From Streptomyces formicae (GTDB taxonomy: Bacteria > Actinomycetota > Actinomycetes > Streptomycetales > Streptomycetaceae), in NCBI RefSeq assembly GCF_002556545.1, contig NZ_CP022685.1:3100001-3164000 (forward strand): a DNA stretch of 64,000 bases, given 5' to 3'. Positions 27,175 through 34,553 of the stretch are shown piece after piece. The translations under genes and the position numbers were made by a program. The notes under the pieces were generated by a model. It was not told the DNA's origin. It worked only from the letters and a program-made list of their open reading frames with translations, and searched no databases. Positions within the stretch are counted from its first letter, which is position 1, and each line of letters begins with the position of its first letter.

Positions 27175-28191
27175 CTACTTCCCGTCGCGGCTGTCGTGCT
27201 GCTCGTACGCGTCGACGATACGGCCGACCAGCTTGTGCCGTACGACATCGTGGGACGTGAGCCGCGAGAAGTGGATGTCCTCGACGCCGTCGAGGATCTG
27301 CTGCACCTCGCGCAGACCGCTCTTGGTGCCGCCCGGCAGGTCGACCTGGGTGACGTCACCGGTGATGACGATCTTCGAGTCGAAGCCGAGGCGGGTGAGG
27401 AACATCTTCATCTGCTCGGCGCTGGTGTTCTGCGCCTCGTCCAGGATGATGAACGCGTCGTTCAGCGTCCTGCCGCGCATGTACGCCAGCGGGGCGACCT
27501 CGATCGTGCCCGCCGCCATCAGACGGGGGATGGAGTCGGGGTCGAGCATGTCGTGCAGCGCGTCGTACAACGGGCGCAGATAGGGGTCGATCTTCTCGTA
27601 GAGCGTGCCGGGCAGGAAGCCGAGGCGCTCTCCGGCCTCGACGGCGGGGCGGGTCAGGATGATGCGGTTGACCTGCTTGGACTGGAGCGCCTGGACCGCC
27701 TTGGCCATGGCCAGGTAGGTCTTTCCGGTGCCCGCGGGTCCGATGCCGAAGACGATGGTGTGCTTGTCGATCGCGTCGACGTACCGCTTCTGGTTGAGGG
27801 TCTTGGGGCGGATGGTGCGGCCGCGGGACGAGAGGATGTTCTGCGTGAGCACCTCGGCCGGGGTCTCCGGCGAGCCGTCTCCGTTCTCGTCCGCCCTCAG
27901 CATGGCGATCGAGCGTTCCACTGCGTCCTCCGTCATCGGCTGCCCGGTGCGCAGCACGAGCATCATCTCGTCGAAAAGGCGTTGGATGAGGGCGACTTCG
28001 TGGGCGTCGCCCACGGCGCTGACCTCATTGCCCCGGACATGGATGTCGGCCGCCGGGAAGGCCGTCTCGATGACGCGCAGCAGGGCGTCGCCGGAGCCGA
28101 GGACGGTCACCATCGGGTGCTTCGCCGGAACGGTGAAGTGGGCTCGCGCCTGGCCGTGCTCGGGGGTCTGAGCTGTGGGTGTCTGAGTCAT
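27175..28191 (-). CDS. PhoH family ATPase
   Basis: 338 residues. Walker [12 protein letters not shown] near 160 and Walker [11 protein letters not shown] near 240, as in the PhoH/PhoL group (RNA-helicase-like ATPases). An N-terminal extension of about 130 residues carries a KH-like region ([13 protein letters not shown]). First gene of the phoH-ybeY-corC-mmcQ operon. The physiological role is in RNA metabolism or ribosome quality control by association with YbeY; phosphate regulation shown in E. coli need not apply here. Confidence 0.95.
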   Translation of the reverse strand: MTQTPTAQTPEHGQARAHFTVPAKHPMVTVLGSGDALLRVIETAFPAADIHVRGNEVSAVGDAHEVALIQRLFDEMMLVLRTGQPMTEDAVERSIAMLRADENGDGSPETPAEVLTQNILSSRGRTIRPKTLNQKRYVDAIDKHTIVFGIGPAGTGKTYLAMAKAVQALQSKQVNRIILTRPAVEAGERLGFLPGTLYEKIDPYLRPLYDALHDMLDPDSIPRLMAAGTIEVAPLAYMRGRTLNDAFIILDEAQNTSAEQMKMFLTRLGFDSKIVITGDVTQVDLPGGTKSGLREVQQILDGVEDIHFSRLTSHDVVRHKLVGRIVDAYEQHDSRDGK

Positions 28192-28315
28192 GGGCCGGCT
28201 CTGAAGGCCGCTCGATCCTCCTCGTGCGGGGCTTGGGGCCGCATCTCAGCCTTGCACTGCCAAGAGTACGACGGGGCACCGACAACACCGAGAGGTTTTC
28301 GGGACCTCCCCGGGC

Positions 28316-29422
28316 TCACGCCGAGCGGCCGAAGCCGATCGTCGGCACCGCGCGGCGCAGCGGCCACGGCCTCGCGGCCGCCGGAAGGAGGTCCTCCAGG
28401 AAGCGGTAGCGGCGCAGCGCCACCGGGTCCTGGTCGTCGACCTCGCGCACCGTGCGCCACCAGGCGCCCACCTCGGCCCAGCCCGGCGCCGACAGGGAGC
28501 CGCCGAACTCCTGCACGGAGAGCGCCGCCGTGAGCCCCGCGAAGGCGAGGCGGTCGGCGAGCGGCCAGCCCGCCAGGGTCCCGGTGACGAAGCCCGCGAC
28601 GAAGACGTCGCCCGCCCCGGTGGGGTCGAGGGCCTCGACCTCGATCGCGGGCACCTCCGCGGTCTCGCCGGTGCGCCCGTCCACCGCGTACGCGCCCTCC
28701 GCGCCGAGGGTCACCACGGCCAGCGGCACGTGCTCGGTCAGCGCCCGCGCGGCCGCCCTGGGGCAGGAGGTGCCGGTGTAGCGCATGGCCTCCGTGGCGT
28801 TCGGCAGGAACGCCTCGCAGTGCTCCAGGTCGGCGAGCCCGGCCAGGTCCCACCGCCCGGTGTCGTCCCAGCCGACGTCGGCGAAGATCCGGGTGCCGCC
28901 GCGGGCCGCCTCGGCGATCCACGGCGCGCGCGTGCCCGGCGTCAGCGCGGCGACGGCGGCACGCGCGCGTGGCGGCCGGTGCGGGGCCCCGCCGTCCGGC
29001 GCGTCGGCGTCGGGCGGCGGCTCGTGGCCGTGGCTGACCATGGTGCGCTCGCCCTCGTACGCCATGGAGACGGTCACCGGGGAGTGCCAGCCGGGCACGG
29101 TCCGCGACGTCGCGAGGTCGATGCCCTCGCCCTGTTCGAGGGCGTCCCAGCAGTACTCCCCGTAGTGGTCGTCCCCGAAGGCGGCGGCCAAGGAGGTGTG
29201 CAGGCCGAGCCTGGCGAGCGCGGTCGCCATGTTGGCGACGCCGCCGGGGCTCGACCCCATGCCGCGCGCCCAGGACTCGGTCCCGCGCACCGGCGCGGAA
29301 TCGAGCCCGGTGAAGATGATGTCGAGGAAGACCGTGCCGGTGAGGTAGACGTCGCAGGCCGGATCACCGGCTCTGCGGGCAGACTTCAGCGGGTCGACGG
29401 TGGGCTGGGCTGGTACGACCAT
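28316..29422 (-). CDS. PfkB family carbohydrate kinase
   Basis: 368 residues of the ribokinase fold. The N-terminal GG motif appears as SSPGGVANMATALARLG near 55-70, and the C-terminal ATP/catalytic signature DPTGAGDVFVAGF near 270 contains the catalytic aspartate. A histidine/proline-rich insert (about 140-165, PPPDADAPDGGAPHRPP) is unusual and looks like a tolerated surface loop. It starts 39 nt after the glucarate dehydratase-like gene on the same strand, so a 2-keto-3-deoxy sugar acid or related sugar is a possible substrate. Confidence 0.88.
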   Translation of the reverse strand: MVVPAQPTVDPLKSARRAGDPACDVYLTGTVFLDIIFTGLDSAPVRGTESWARGMGSSPGGVANMATALARLGLHTSLAAAFGDDHYGEYCWDALEQGEGIDLATSRTVPGWHSPVTVSMAYEGERTMVSHGHEPPPDADAPDGGAPHRPPRARAAVAALTPGTRAPWIAEAARGGTRIFADVGWDDTGRWDLAGLADLEHCEAFLPNATEAMRYTGTSCPRAAARALTEHVPLAVVTLGAEGAYAVDGRTGETAEVPAIEVEALDPTGAGDVFVAGFVTGTLAGWPLADRLAFAGLTAALSVQEFGGSLSAPGWAEVGAWWRTVREVDDQDPVALRRYRFLEDLLPAAARPWPLRRAVPTIGFGRSA

Positions 29423-29461
29423 GGAGGCAACGTAACCGACGATCCTTCTGGGAGCCCCGGG

Positions 29462-30757
29462 TTACCAGCGTGGCACCGCCGGAGTCACCCACTCCGGATC
29501 CACCGCGCGCATGGCCGCGGCGTCGTCCCTCTCCCGCATCGCGCGGTGCTCCTCGTCCCGCCACCGGGCGTGCAGGACGGCGAGCGCGTCCCGGTCGAGC
29601 TCGACGCCGAGCCCGGGGGTGTCGGTGACCGCGACCCGTCCGTCCACGAACCGCGTCCGCGAGGTCAGCACGTCCTCCGACTGCCACGGGTAGTGCGAGT
29701 CGCAGGCGAAGTCGAGCGCGGGCACGGTCGCCGCCACCTGCGTCATCGCGGCCAGGCTGATGCCCAGGTGCGTGTTGGAGTGCATCGAGATCCCGACCCC
29801 GAACGTGCGGCAGAGCGCGGCAAGTTCACGGGTGCGCCGCAGGCCGCCCCAGTAGTGGTGGTCGGAGAGCACCACCTGCACGGCGCCGGTGGCGAACGCC
29901 TCGGGTATCTCCTCGAAGGTGGTCACGCACATGTTCGTGGCCAGCGGCACGGAGGTGCCCGCGGCGACCCGGGCCATCGCGGGCGTGCCGAGCGCCGGGT
30001 CCTCCAGGTACTCCAGTACGTCCGCGAGCTCGGCGGCGACCTTCAGCGAAGTCTCCACCGACCAGGCCCCGTTGGGGTCGAGCCGCAGCGGCCGCCCGGG
30101 GAACGCGTCGGCCAGCGCGCGGATCGCGGCGATCTCCTCGTCCGGCGGGAAGACACCGCCCTTGAGCTTGAAGGAGGAGAACCCGTACCGCTCGGCGAAG
30201 AGCCGCGCCTGCGCAACGACGCCGGCAGGGTCCAGGGCCGCGCCCCAGGGGTCGTCGCCCTCGGCACCGGGGTGCGCGGCCCACTTGTAGAACAGATAGG
30301 CGCTGTACTCCACGGCGTCCCGCACCTTGCCGCCGAGCAGCGCGTGCACGGGCAGGCCGAGCGCCTTGCCGAGCGCGTCGAGGCACGCCACCTCGAACCC
30401 GGAGACGACGGAGAGCCGCAGCTTGTCGGCGGTCTGCACACCGCGAAGACCGCCGACGTCCACGGAGTCGTCGACCCGCGCGCCGTCCACGGCCACCTCG
30501 TCCGCGAGTGTGAACAGCCCGTTCAGATCGGCGACTTCCCGCCCGACCAGCCGCTCGGCGAACGGCCGTGCGAGCTCCAGATACTTGCCGTCCCCGTACG
30601 TCTCCCCGATCCCCACCACACCACCGGCCGTGACCACCTCGATGATCAGGCGCGGGGTGTAGGGCTGATGCACGCCCTGGGTGTTGAGGAGCGGCGGATC
30701 AGCGACGAGAACGGGAGTGAGACGGACGTCCGTGATAACCAGGCCCTGTCCATACAT
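29462..30757 (-). CDS. gudD: Glucarate dehydratase-like enolase-superfamily enzyme
   Basis: 431 residues. Enolase-superfamily barrel with base motif SFKLKGGVFPP (KxK) near 200, metal ligands in LRLDPNGAWS near 228, and catalytic histidine in MHSNTHLGISLAAM near 331, the pattern of glucarate dehydratases. LDFACDSHYPWQSEDV is also typical. It would convert D-glucarate to 5-keto-4-deoxyglucarate. The ATG at 30757 sits 8 nt after a good -10 box, so the message is probably leaderless; an in-frame GTG at 30778 lies upstream of the predicted transcript start. Confidence 0.85.
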   Translation of the reverse strand: MYGQGLVITDVRLTPVLVADPPLLNTQGVHQPYTPRLIIEVVTAGGVVGIGETYGDGKYLELARPFAERLVGREVADLNGLFTLADEVAVDGARVDDSVDVGGLRGVQTADKLRLSVVSGFEVACLDALGKALGLPVHALLGGKVRDAVEYSAYLFYKWAAHPGAEGDDPWGAALDPAGVVAQARLFAERYGFSSFKLKGGVFPPDEEIAAIRALADAFPGRPLRLDPNGAWSVETSLKVAAELADVLEYLEDPALGTPAMARVAAGTSVPLATNMCVTTFEEIPEAFATGAVQVVLSDHHYWGGLRRTRELAALCRTFGVGISMHSNTHLGISLAAMTQVAATVPALDFACDSHYPWQSEDVLTSRTRFVDGRVAVTDTPGLGVELDRDALAVLHARWRDEEHRAMRERDDAAAMRAVDPEWVTPAVPRW

Positions 30758-30765
30758 GAGAACGC

Positions 30766-30794
30766 AGACTAGGTACACGAACAGCGACCGTCAA
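30766..30794 (-). promoter_or_regulatory. Promoter for the glucarate dehydratase gene (leaderless)
   Basis: On the minus strand TTGACG (30794-30789) and TAGTCT (30771-30766) are spaced by 17 bp. The -10 box ends 8 nt before the ATG, so transcription would begin at or next to the start codon. This is one of the best consensus promoters in the window. Confidence 0.7.
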
Positions 30795-30805
30795 TGGCGA
30801 ACCAA

Positions 30806-32002
30806 CTAGCCGGAGAGCTCGGCCTCGATCAGGTCCGCGGCCCGAGTCGTACCCCCCTCACCCCGGGCTTCCGCCTTCAACCGCGCGGAGCGCAGGGCAA
30901 CCTCAGGATCCGACGTCAAGGCGAGCAACGCCGCCCGCAACGCGTCGCCCGTCGCGTCAGCGGTGTCGAGACGCCGGGCGACCCCCAACTCCACCAGGCG
31001 ATCCGCGTTCATCGGCTGCTCCGCCCCCTGGGGCACGGCGATCATCGGCACCCCGCAGAAGAGCCCTTCGGAACTGCTCCCCATGCCCGCATGGGTGACG
31101 AACGCGTCGGCCTGCTCCAGGATCGCCAACTGCGGCACCCAGGAACGGACTTCGACATTGACCGGAAGATCACGCCCGAGCTCCGCAGGATCCACGTGCT
31201 TGCCGATCTGCAACACCACGTGCCACCCGGGAAGGTCCCCGAAGGCGGCCACGCACTGCCGGTAGAACTCCGGCTGCTGGGTGTACGAGGAGCCGAGCGA
31301 GACCAGGAGCACCTTCTCCGCCCCCGCGGGCCGCGCCCAGCTCTCCTGCTCGGCGCGACCGCCGAAGCACGGCCCGACGAAGTCGATCCGCTCCGGATCG
31401 ACCGTGTCGGCGTGCGGCTGCATGGCGCGCGGGATCGTGGCGATGCCGCGCGGGGGCATCCCGGAGAACTCCGCCACGTCCAGGGTGGTGGCCCCGCACC
31501 CGGCGAGCCACTCCTTGAAGCGGGCCTCCAGGGCGTCGGCGCCCGGCAGTTGACCGAGGTACGCGCCGACGTCCTCCTGGTAGCTGCCCCAGGCCACGAA
31601 GGTCGGCGACAGCTGCACGAGCGGGCGCCCCTGCGCCTCGGCGAGCGCCCGGGCGACATAGGCGCCGATGTCGTAGAGATAGAGGTCGGCGGGGTCCTCG
31701 TCGTACGCCGCGTGGAGCTGCGGGAGCACCGCCATCGCGTCGTCGAGGAAGAGCGAGCTGGCCTCGATCGGGTCGTCGGGCCAGATGTTGTCGCGGAAGG
31801 GGAGCGTGGAGTCGTACGGGACGAGTTCGGCGCCCGTGGGCTCGATGAGAGCGGCGGTGGCCGGGTCGTTGGCGTACGTCACGCGGTGGCCGCGCGCCGC
31901 CAGCTCGCGGATGACTTCGAGGCCGGGCAGCACGTGGCTGACCATCGGCACGCCGATCATGGCGATGTGGGCGCGGCGACGGGGAAGTCGGCTGGATGAC
32001 AT
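30806..32002 (-). CDS. Macrolide-type glycosyltransferase (MGT/OleD family)
   Basis: 398 residues, GT1 family, GT-B fold. N-terminal IAMIGVPMVSHVLPGLEVIRE carries the catalytic His (SHVLP), and the donor-binding block is HAGMGSSSEGLFCGVPMIAV followed by PQGAEQPMNADR near 300-325. This is the group of UDP-glucose-dependent enzymes that inactivate macrolides in Streptomyces (Mgt, OleD, OleI). There is no biosynthetic cluster nearby, so it is probably a stand-alone resistance or detoxification enzyme. AAGGA lies 7 nt before ATG 32002. A leader peptide with alternative stem-loops is found upstream. Confidence 0.9.
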   Translation of the reverse strand: MSSSRLPRRRAHIAMIGVPMVSHVLPGLEVIRELAARGHRVTYANDPATAALIEPTGAELVPYDSTLPFRDNIWPDDPIEASSLFLDDAMAVLPQLHAAYDEDPADLYLYDIGAYVARALAEAQGRPLVQLSPTFVAWGSYQEDVGAYLGQLPGADALEARFKEWLAGCGATTLDVAEFSGMPPRGIATIPRAMQPHADTVDPERIDFVGPCFGGRAEQESWARPAGAEKVLLVSLGSSYTQQPEFYRQCVAAFGDLPGWHVVLQIGKHVDPAELGRDLPVNVEVRSWVPQLAILEQADAFVTHAGMGSSSEGLFCGVPMIAVPQGAEQPMNADRLVELGVARRLDTADATGDALRAALLALTSDPEVALRSARLKAEARGEGGTTRAADLIEAELSG

Positions 32003-32037
32003 GAGAGTTCCTTCGCGTACAGAAAGCTACGGATGAG

Positions 32038-32097
32038 GACACGGCGGCCCGCCGCCACGGCCCTCGAGGGGCGGGCGGGGGCCGAAAGGGCCGTGTC
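32038..32097 (-). promoter_or_regulatory. Alternative stem-loops in the glycosyltransferase leader
   Basis: On the transcript, a segment starting at the leader stop codon (TGACACGGCCC) can pair either with GGGCCGTG (CACGGCCC at 32056-32063 with 32088-32095 on the plus map) or with the more distal GCCGTGTC (32038-32045 with 32090-32097). The second pairing encloses a further GCCCGCC/GGCGGGC stem. The two structures exclude each other. Confidence 0.6.
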
Positions 32098-32125
32098 AGC
32101 CGTAGATCTGCGCGATGGTGTCCAT
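32096..32125 (-). CDS. Candidate leader peptide of the macrolide glycosyltransferase
   Basis: A nine-codon ORF, MDTIAQIYG, followed by TGA, ending 93 nt before the glycosyltransferase ATG. Its stop codon overlaps the first arm of a set of competing stem-loops. A promoter-like TTCGAC-18-TACGGT would start transcription at the A of its ATG, giving a leaderless leader. Short peptides whose translation stalls with a macrolide regulate erm and similar genes; whether this one stalls ribosomes is inference. I do not recall this sequence as a described leader. Confidence 0.55.
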   Translation of the reverse strand: MDTIAQIYG

Positions 32126-32132
32126 GAACGGG

Positions 32133-32162
32133 ACCGTAACCCACCGCCCGCGATCAGTCGAA
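32133..32162 (-). promoter_or_regulatory. Predicted promoter of the glycosyltransferase leader
   Basis: TTCGAC (32162-32157) and TACGGT (32138-32133) on the minus strand with an 18-bp spacer; the -10 box ends 7 nt before the leader ATG. It overlaps the end of the adenosine deaminase-like gene. Confidence 0.45.
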
Positions 32163-33155
32163 CGAATAAGCCTCGACCTCGGCGAGGTACTTCGCGCGCA
32201 GCGCCTCGTCCGCCGCGTCGCGGTCGAGGAAGGACGCCTCGAAGGAGTTCCGCGCGAGCGTCCGGAGCCGCTCGTGGTCGATGCCGAGCGCCTCGCGCAC
32301 CGCGTGGAAGGTGTCTTCGACGTATCCGCCGAAGTACGCCGGGTCGTCGGAGTTGACCGTGCACATCAGGCCCGCGTCGAGCATCCGGGCCAGCGGGTGC
32401 TCCTCCAGGACGTCGATGGCGCGCAGCCGGACGTTGGAGAGCGGGCAGAGCGTCAGCGGCACCCGGTCCCGCACCAGGCGCTCGACCAGGTCCTGGTCCT
32501 CCATGCAGCGCAGACCGTGGTCGATGCGCTCGACCCGCAGCACGTCGAGGGCCTCGGTGATGTAGGCGGGCGGCCCCTCCTCGCCCGCGTGCGCCACGAG
32601 CCGGAGTCCGAGCGCGGCCGCCGCCTTGTACACCTCGCGGAACTTGACGGGCGGGTGGCCGACCTCGGCGGAGTCCAGGCCCACGCCGATGATCCTGTCG
32701 AGGTACGGCTTCGCCGCCTCCAGCGTCTCCAGGGCCGACTCCGCGGACTGGTCGCGCAGGAAGCACATGATGAGCCGCGTGGAGACGCCGTGCCGCTCCT
32801 CGCTGCGCTCCAGGGCGCGGGAGAGGCCCTCGATGACGGTGCCGATGGGGACGCCGCGCGCCATGTGGGCCTGCGGGTCGAAGAAGATCTCCGCGTGCCG
32901 CACGCCCTGTGCGGCCGCGCGCGCGAGATAGGCGTCCGCGAGCTCCTCGAAGTCGGCCTCGGTGCGCAGCACCGCCATCAGGCCGTAGTAGAGGTTCAGG
33001 AAGGTCTGGAGGTCGTCGAAGAGATAGGCCCTGCGCAGCTCTTCGGTGTCCGCGTACGGGAGTTCGACGCCGTTGCGCGCGGCGAGGGCGAAGGCGAGCT
33101 CGGGTTCGAGGGTGCCTTCGATGTGGAGGTGGAGTTCGGCCTTGGGGATCGGCAT
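32154..33155 (-). CDS. Adenosine/adenine deaminase family protein
   Basis: 333 residues, TIM-barrel metal-dependent deaminase. Motifs: KAELHLHIEGTL near 5-16 (two zinc-binding His), HAGEEGPPAYI near 197 (His and catalytic Glu), IDHGLRCMED (His), and NSDDPAYFGG near 282 (zinc Asp). The segment RHAEIFFDPQAHMARG near 115 resembles adenine deaminases of the Aah1 type more than true adenosine deaminases, so adenine or another 6-aminopurine may be the substrate. Gene stands alone between RNase Z and the glycosyltransferase. Confidence 0.88.
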   Translation of the reverse strand: MPIPKAELHLHIEGTLEPELAFALAARNGVELPYADTEELRRAYLFDDLQTFLNLYYGLMAVLRTEADFEELADAYLARAAAQGVRHAEIFFDPQAHMARGVPIGTVIEGLSRALERSEERHGVSTRLIMCFLRDQSAESALETLEAAKPYLDRIIGVGLDSAEVGHPPVKFREVYKAAAALGLRLVAHAGEEGPPAYITEALDVLRVERIDHGLRCMEDQDLVERLVRDRVPLTLCPLSNVRLRAIDVLEEHPLARMLDAGLMCTVNSDDPAYFGGYVEDTFHAVREALGIDHERLRTLARNSFEASFLDRDAADEALRAKYLAEVEAYSFD

Positions 33156-33206
33156 GGTGCGGTCTCGCTCAGTTCTGTGCTGGAGCCCGGAGGGCTCGGG
33201 TGGTGC

Positions 33207-34142
33207 TCAGGTCCGCTTGGGCAGGGGGACGCGCGACAGGTCGCGGGCGATGGTGAGTTCGCCCTCGAACCCGGCGGCGCGGGCCTGCTGTTCATAACGG
33301 CTCGGGTCGGGGTAGCGCTGGCTGAAGTGCGTGAGGACGAGATGGCGCACGCCCGCGTCGACGGCCACCCGGGCGGCCTGACCAGCCGTCAAGTGGCCGT
33401 GGTCGGTGGCGAGTCGCTCGTCCTCGTCGAGGAAGGTCGACTCGATGACGAGCATGTCGCAGCCCTCGGCGAGCGCGTGCACGCCGTCGCAGAGCCGGGT
33501 GTCCATCACGAAGGCGAACCGCTGTCCGCGCCGCACCTCGCTGACCTCGTCGAGCGTGACGCCGCCGAGGCGGCCCTCCTGCTGGATGCGTCCCACGTCG
33601 GGCCCGGTGATGCCGTGCTCGGCGAGCAGCTCGGGCAGCATGCGCCGCCCGTCGGGCTCGACGAGGCGGTAGCCGTACGACTCGACGGGGTGCGAGAGCC
33701 TCATCGCGTCGAGGGTGTACGAGGGGGCGGTGGCCAGCGGCCCGTCGGCGGCGACCGGCGCCTCGGTGAGGGAGACGGTCTCGCGGTACGCCGTCGCGTA
33801 CCGCAGCCGGTCAAAGAAGTGCTGGCCCGATGCCGGGTAGTGGGCGGTGACCGGGTGCGGGACCCGGTCGAGGTTGATGCGCTGGATGACGCCCGCGAGA
33901 CCGAGGGAGTGGTCGCCGTGGAAGTGCGTGACGCAGATCCGGTGCAGGTCGTGGGCGGCGACCCCGGCGCGCAGCATCTGCCGCTGCGTGCCCTCGCCGG
34001 GGTCGAACATGATGCCCTGGCCGTCCCAGAGCAGGACGTAGCCGTTGTGGTTGCGGTGCCTGGTGGGGACCTGGCTCGCGGTGCCGAGCACCACCAACTC
34101 GCGTACGGACAAGGAGGGGTGCCCCGCTATCCGGGAGGCCAC
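33207..34142 (-). CDS. rnz: Ribonuclease Z
   Basis: tRNA 3'-processing endonuclease of the metallo-beta-lactamase fold, up to 311 residues. Core motifs: [17 protein letters not shown] near the N-terminus, [14 protein letters not shown] (metal site) near 67-80, and [13 protein letters not shown] with the HST-type motif (HFS) near 280. The GTG at 34142 lies inside the HIT gene end; homologues I remember begin at MSVREL, corresponding to a TTG at 34112. The start is therefore uncertain. Located directly after the HIT-protein gene, whose stop it overlaps if the longer start is used. Confidence 0.9.
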   Translation of the reverse strand: MASRIAGHPSLSVRELVVLGTASQVPTRHRNHNGYVLLWDGQGIMFDPGEGTQRQMLRAGVAAHDLHRICVTHFHGDHSLGLAGVIQRINLDRVPHPVTAHYPASGQHFFDRLRYATAYRETVSLTEAPVAADGPLATAPSYTLDAMRLSHPVESYGYRLVEPDGRRMLPELLAEHGITGPDVGRIQQEGRLGGVTLDEVSEVRRGQRFAFVMDTRLCDGVHALAEGCDMLVIESTFLDEDERLATDHGHLTAGQAARVAVDAGVRHLVLTHFSQRYPDPSRYEQQARAAGFEGELTIARDLSRVPLPKRT

Positions 34143-34480
34143 TGGAGGCCGCGGCCGCCCAGGACGTGCGCGTGCGCGTGGAAGACGGTCTGCCCGGCGC
34201 CCGAGCCGGTGTTGAAGACGATGCGGTAGCTCTCCGACTTCTCGTCGGCGGCGACCTCACCGGCCTCGCGCAGCACGTCGGCGGCGATCTTCGGCTCGGC
34301 CGCGGCGAGCGAGGCGGCGTCCGGGTAGTGCGCCTTGGGGATCACCAGGACGTGGGTCGGCGCCTGCGGGTTGATGTCGCGGAAGGCGACGGTCGTCTCC
34401 GTCTCCCGCACGACGGTCGCGGGCACCTCGCCCGCGACGATCTTGCAGAACAGGCAGTCGCTCTGCGCTTCACCCGCCAT
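34127..34480 (-). CDS. HIT (histidine triad) family protein
   Basis: 117 residues. [16 protein letters not shown] near the N-terminus (with a CxxC), then [20 protein letters not shown], and the triad [14 protein letters not shown] near 97-110. Hint-type nucleoside phosphoramidase or dinucleotide hydrolase is expected. GGAGG lies 7 nt before ATG 34480. The HAHAH triad replaces the more usual HLHLH. Confidence 0.95.
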   Translation of the reverse strand: MAGEAQSDCLFCKIVAGEVPATVVRETETTVAFRDINPQAPTHVLVIPKAHYPDAASLAAAEPKIAADVLREAGEVAADEKSESYRIVFNTGSGAGQTVFHAHAHVLGGRGLQWPPG

Positions 34481-34553
34481 GGGTCGACCTCCTAGGTAAC
34501 AGTGATCAGTACAGACGAAAGCGTATCGCCCACTGTTGCGGGCAGGCGTTCCG

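Noticed and set aside
30806..32002. Part of a macrolide biosynthetic cluster
   Set aside because: No polyketide synthase, sugar biosynthesis or rRNA methyltransferase gene is within the window; the enzyme stands alone.
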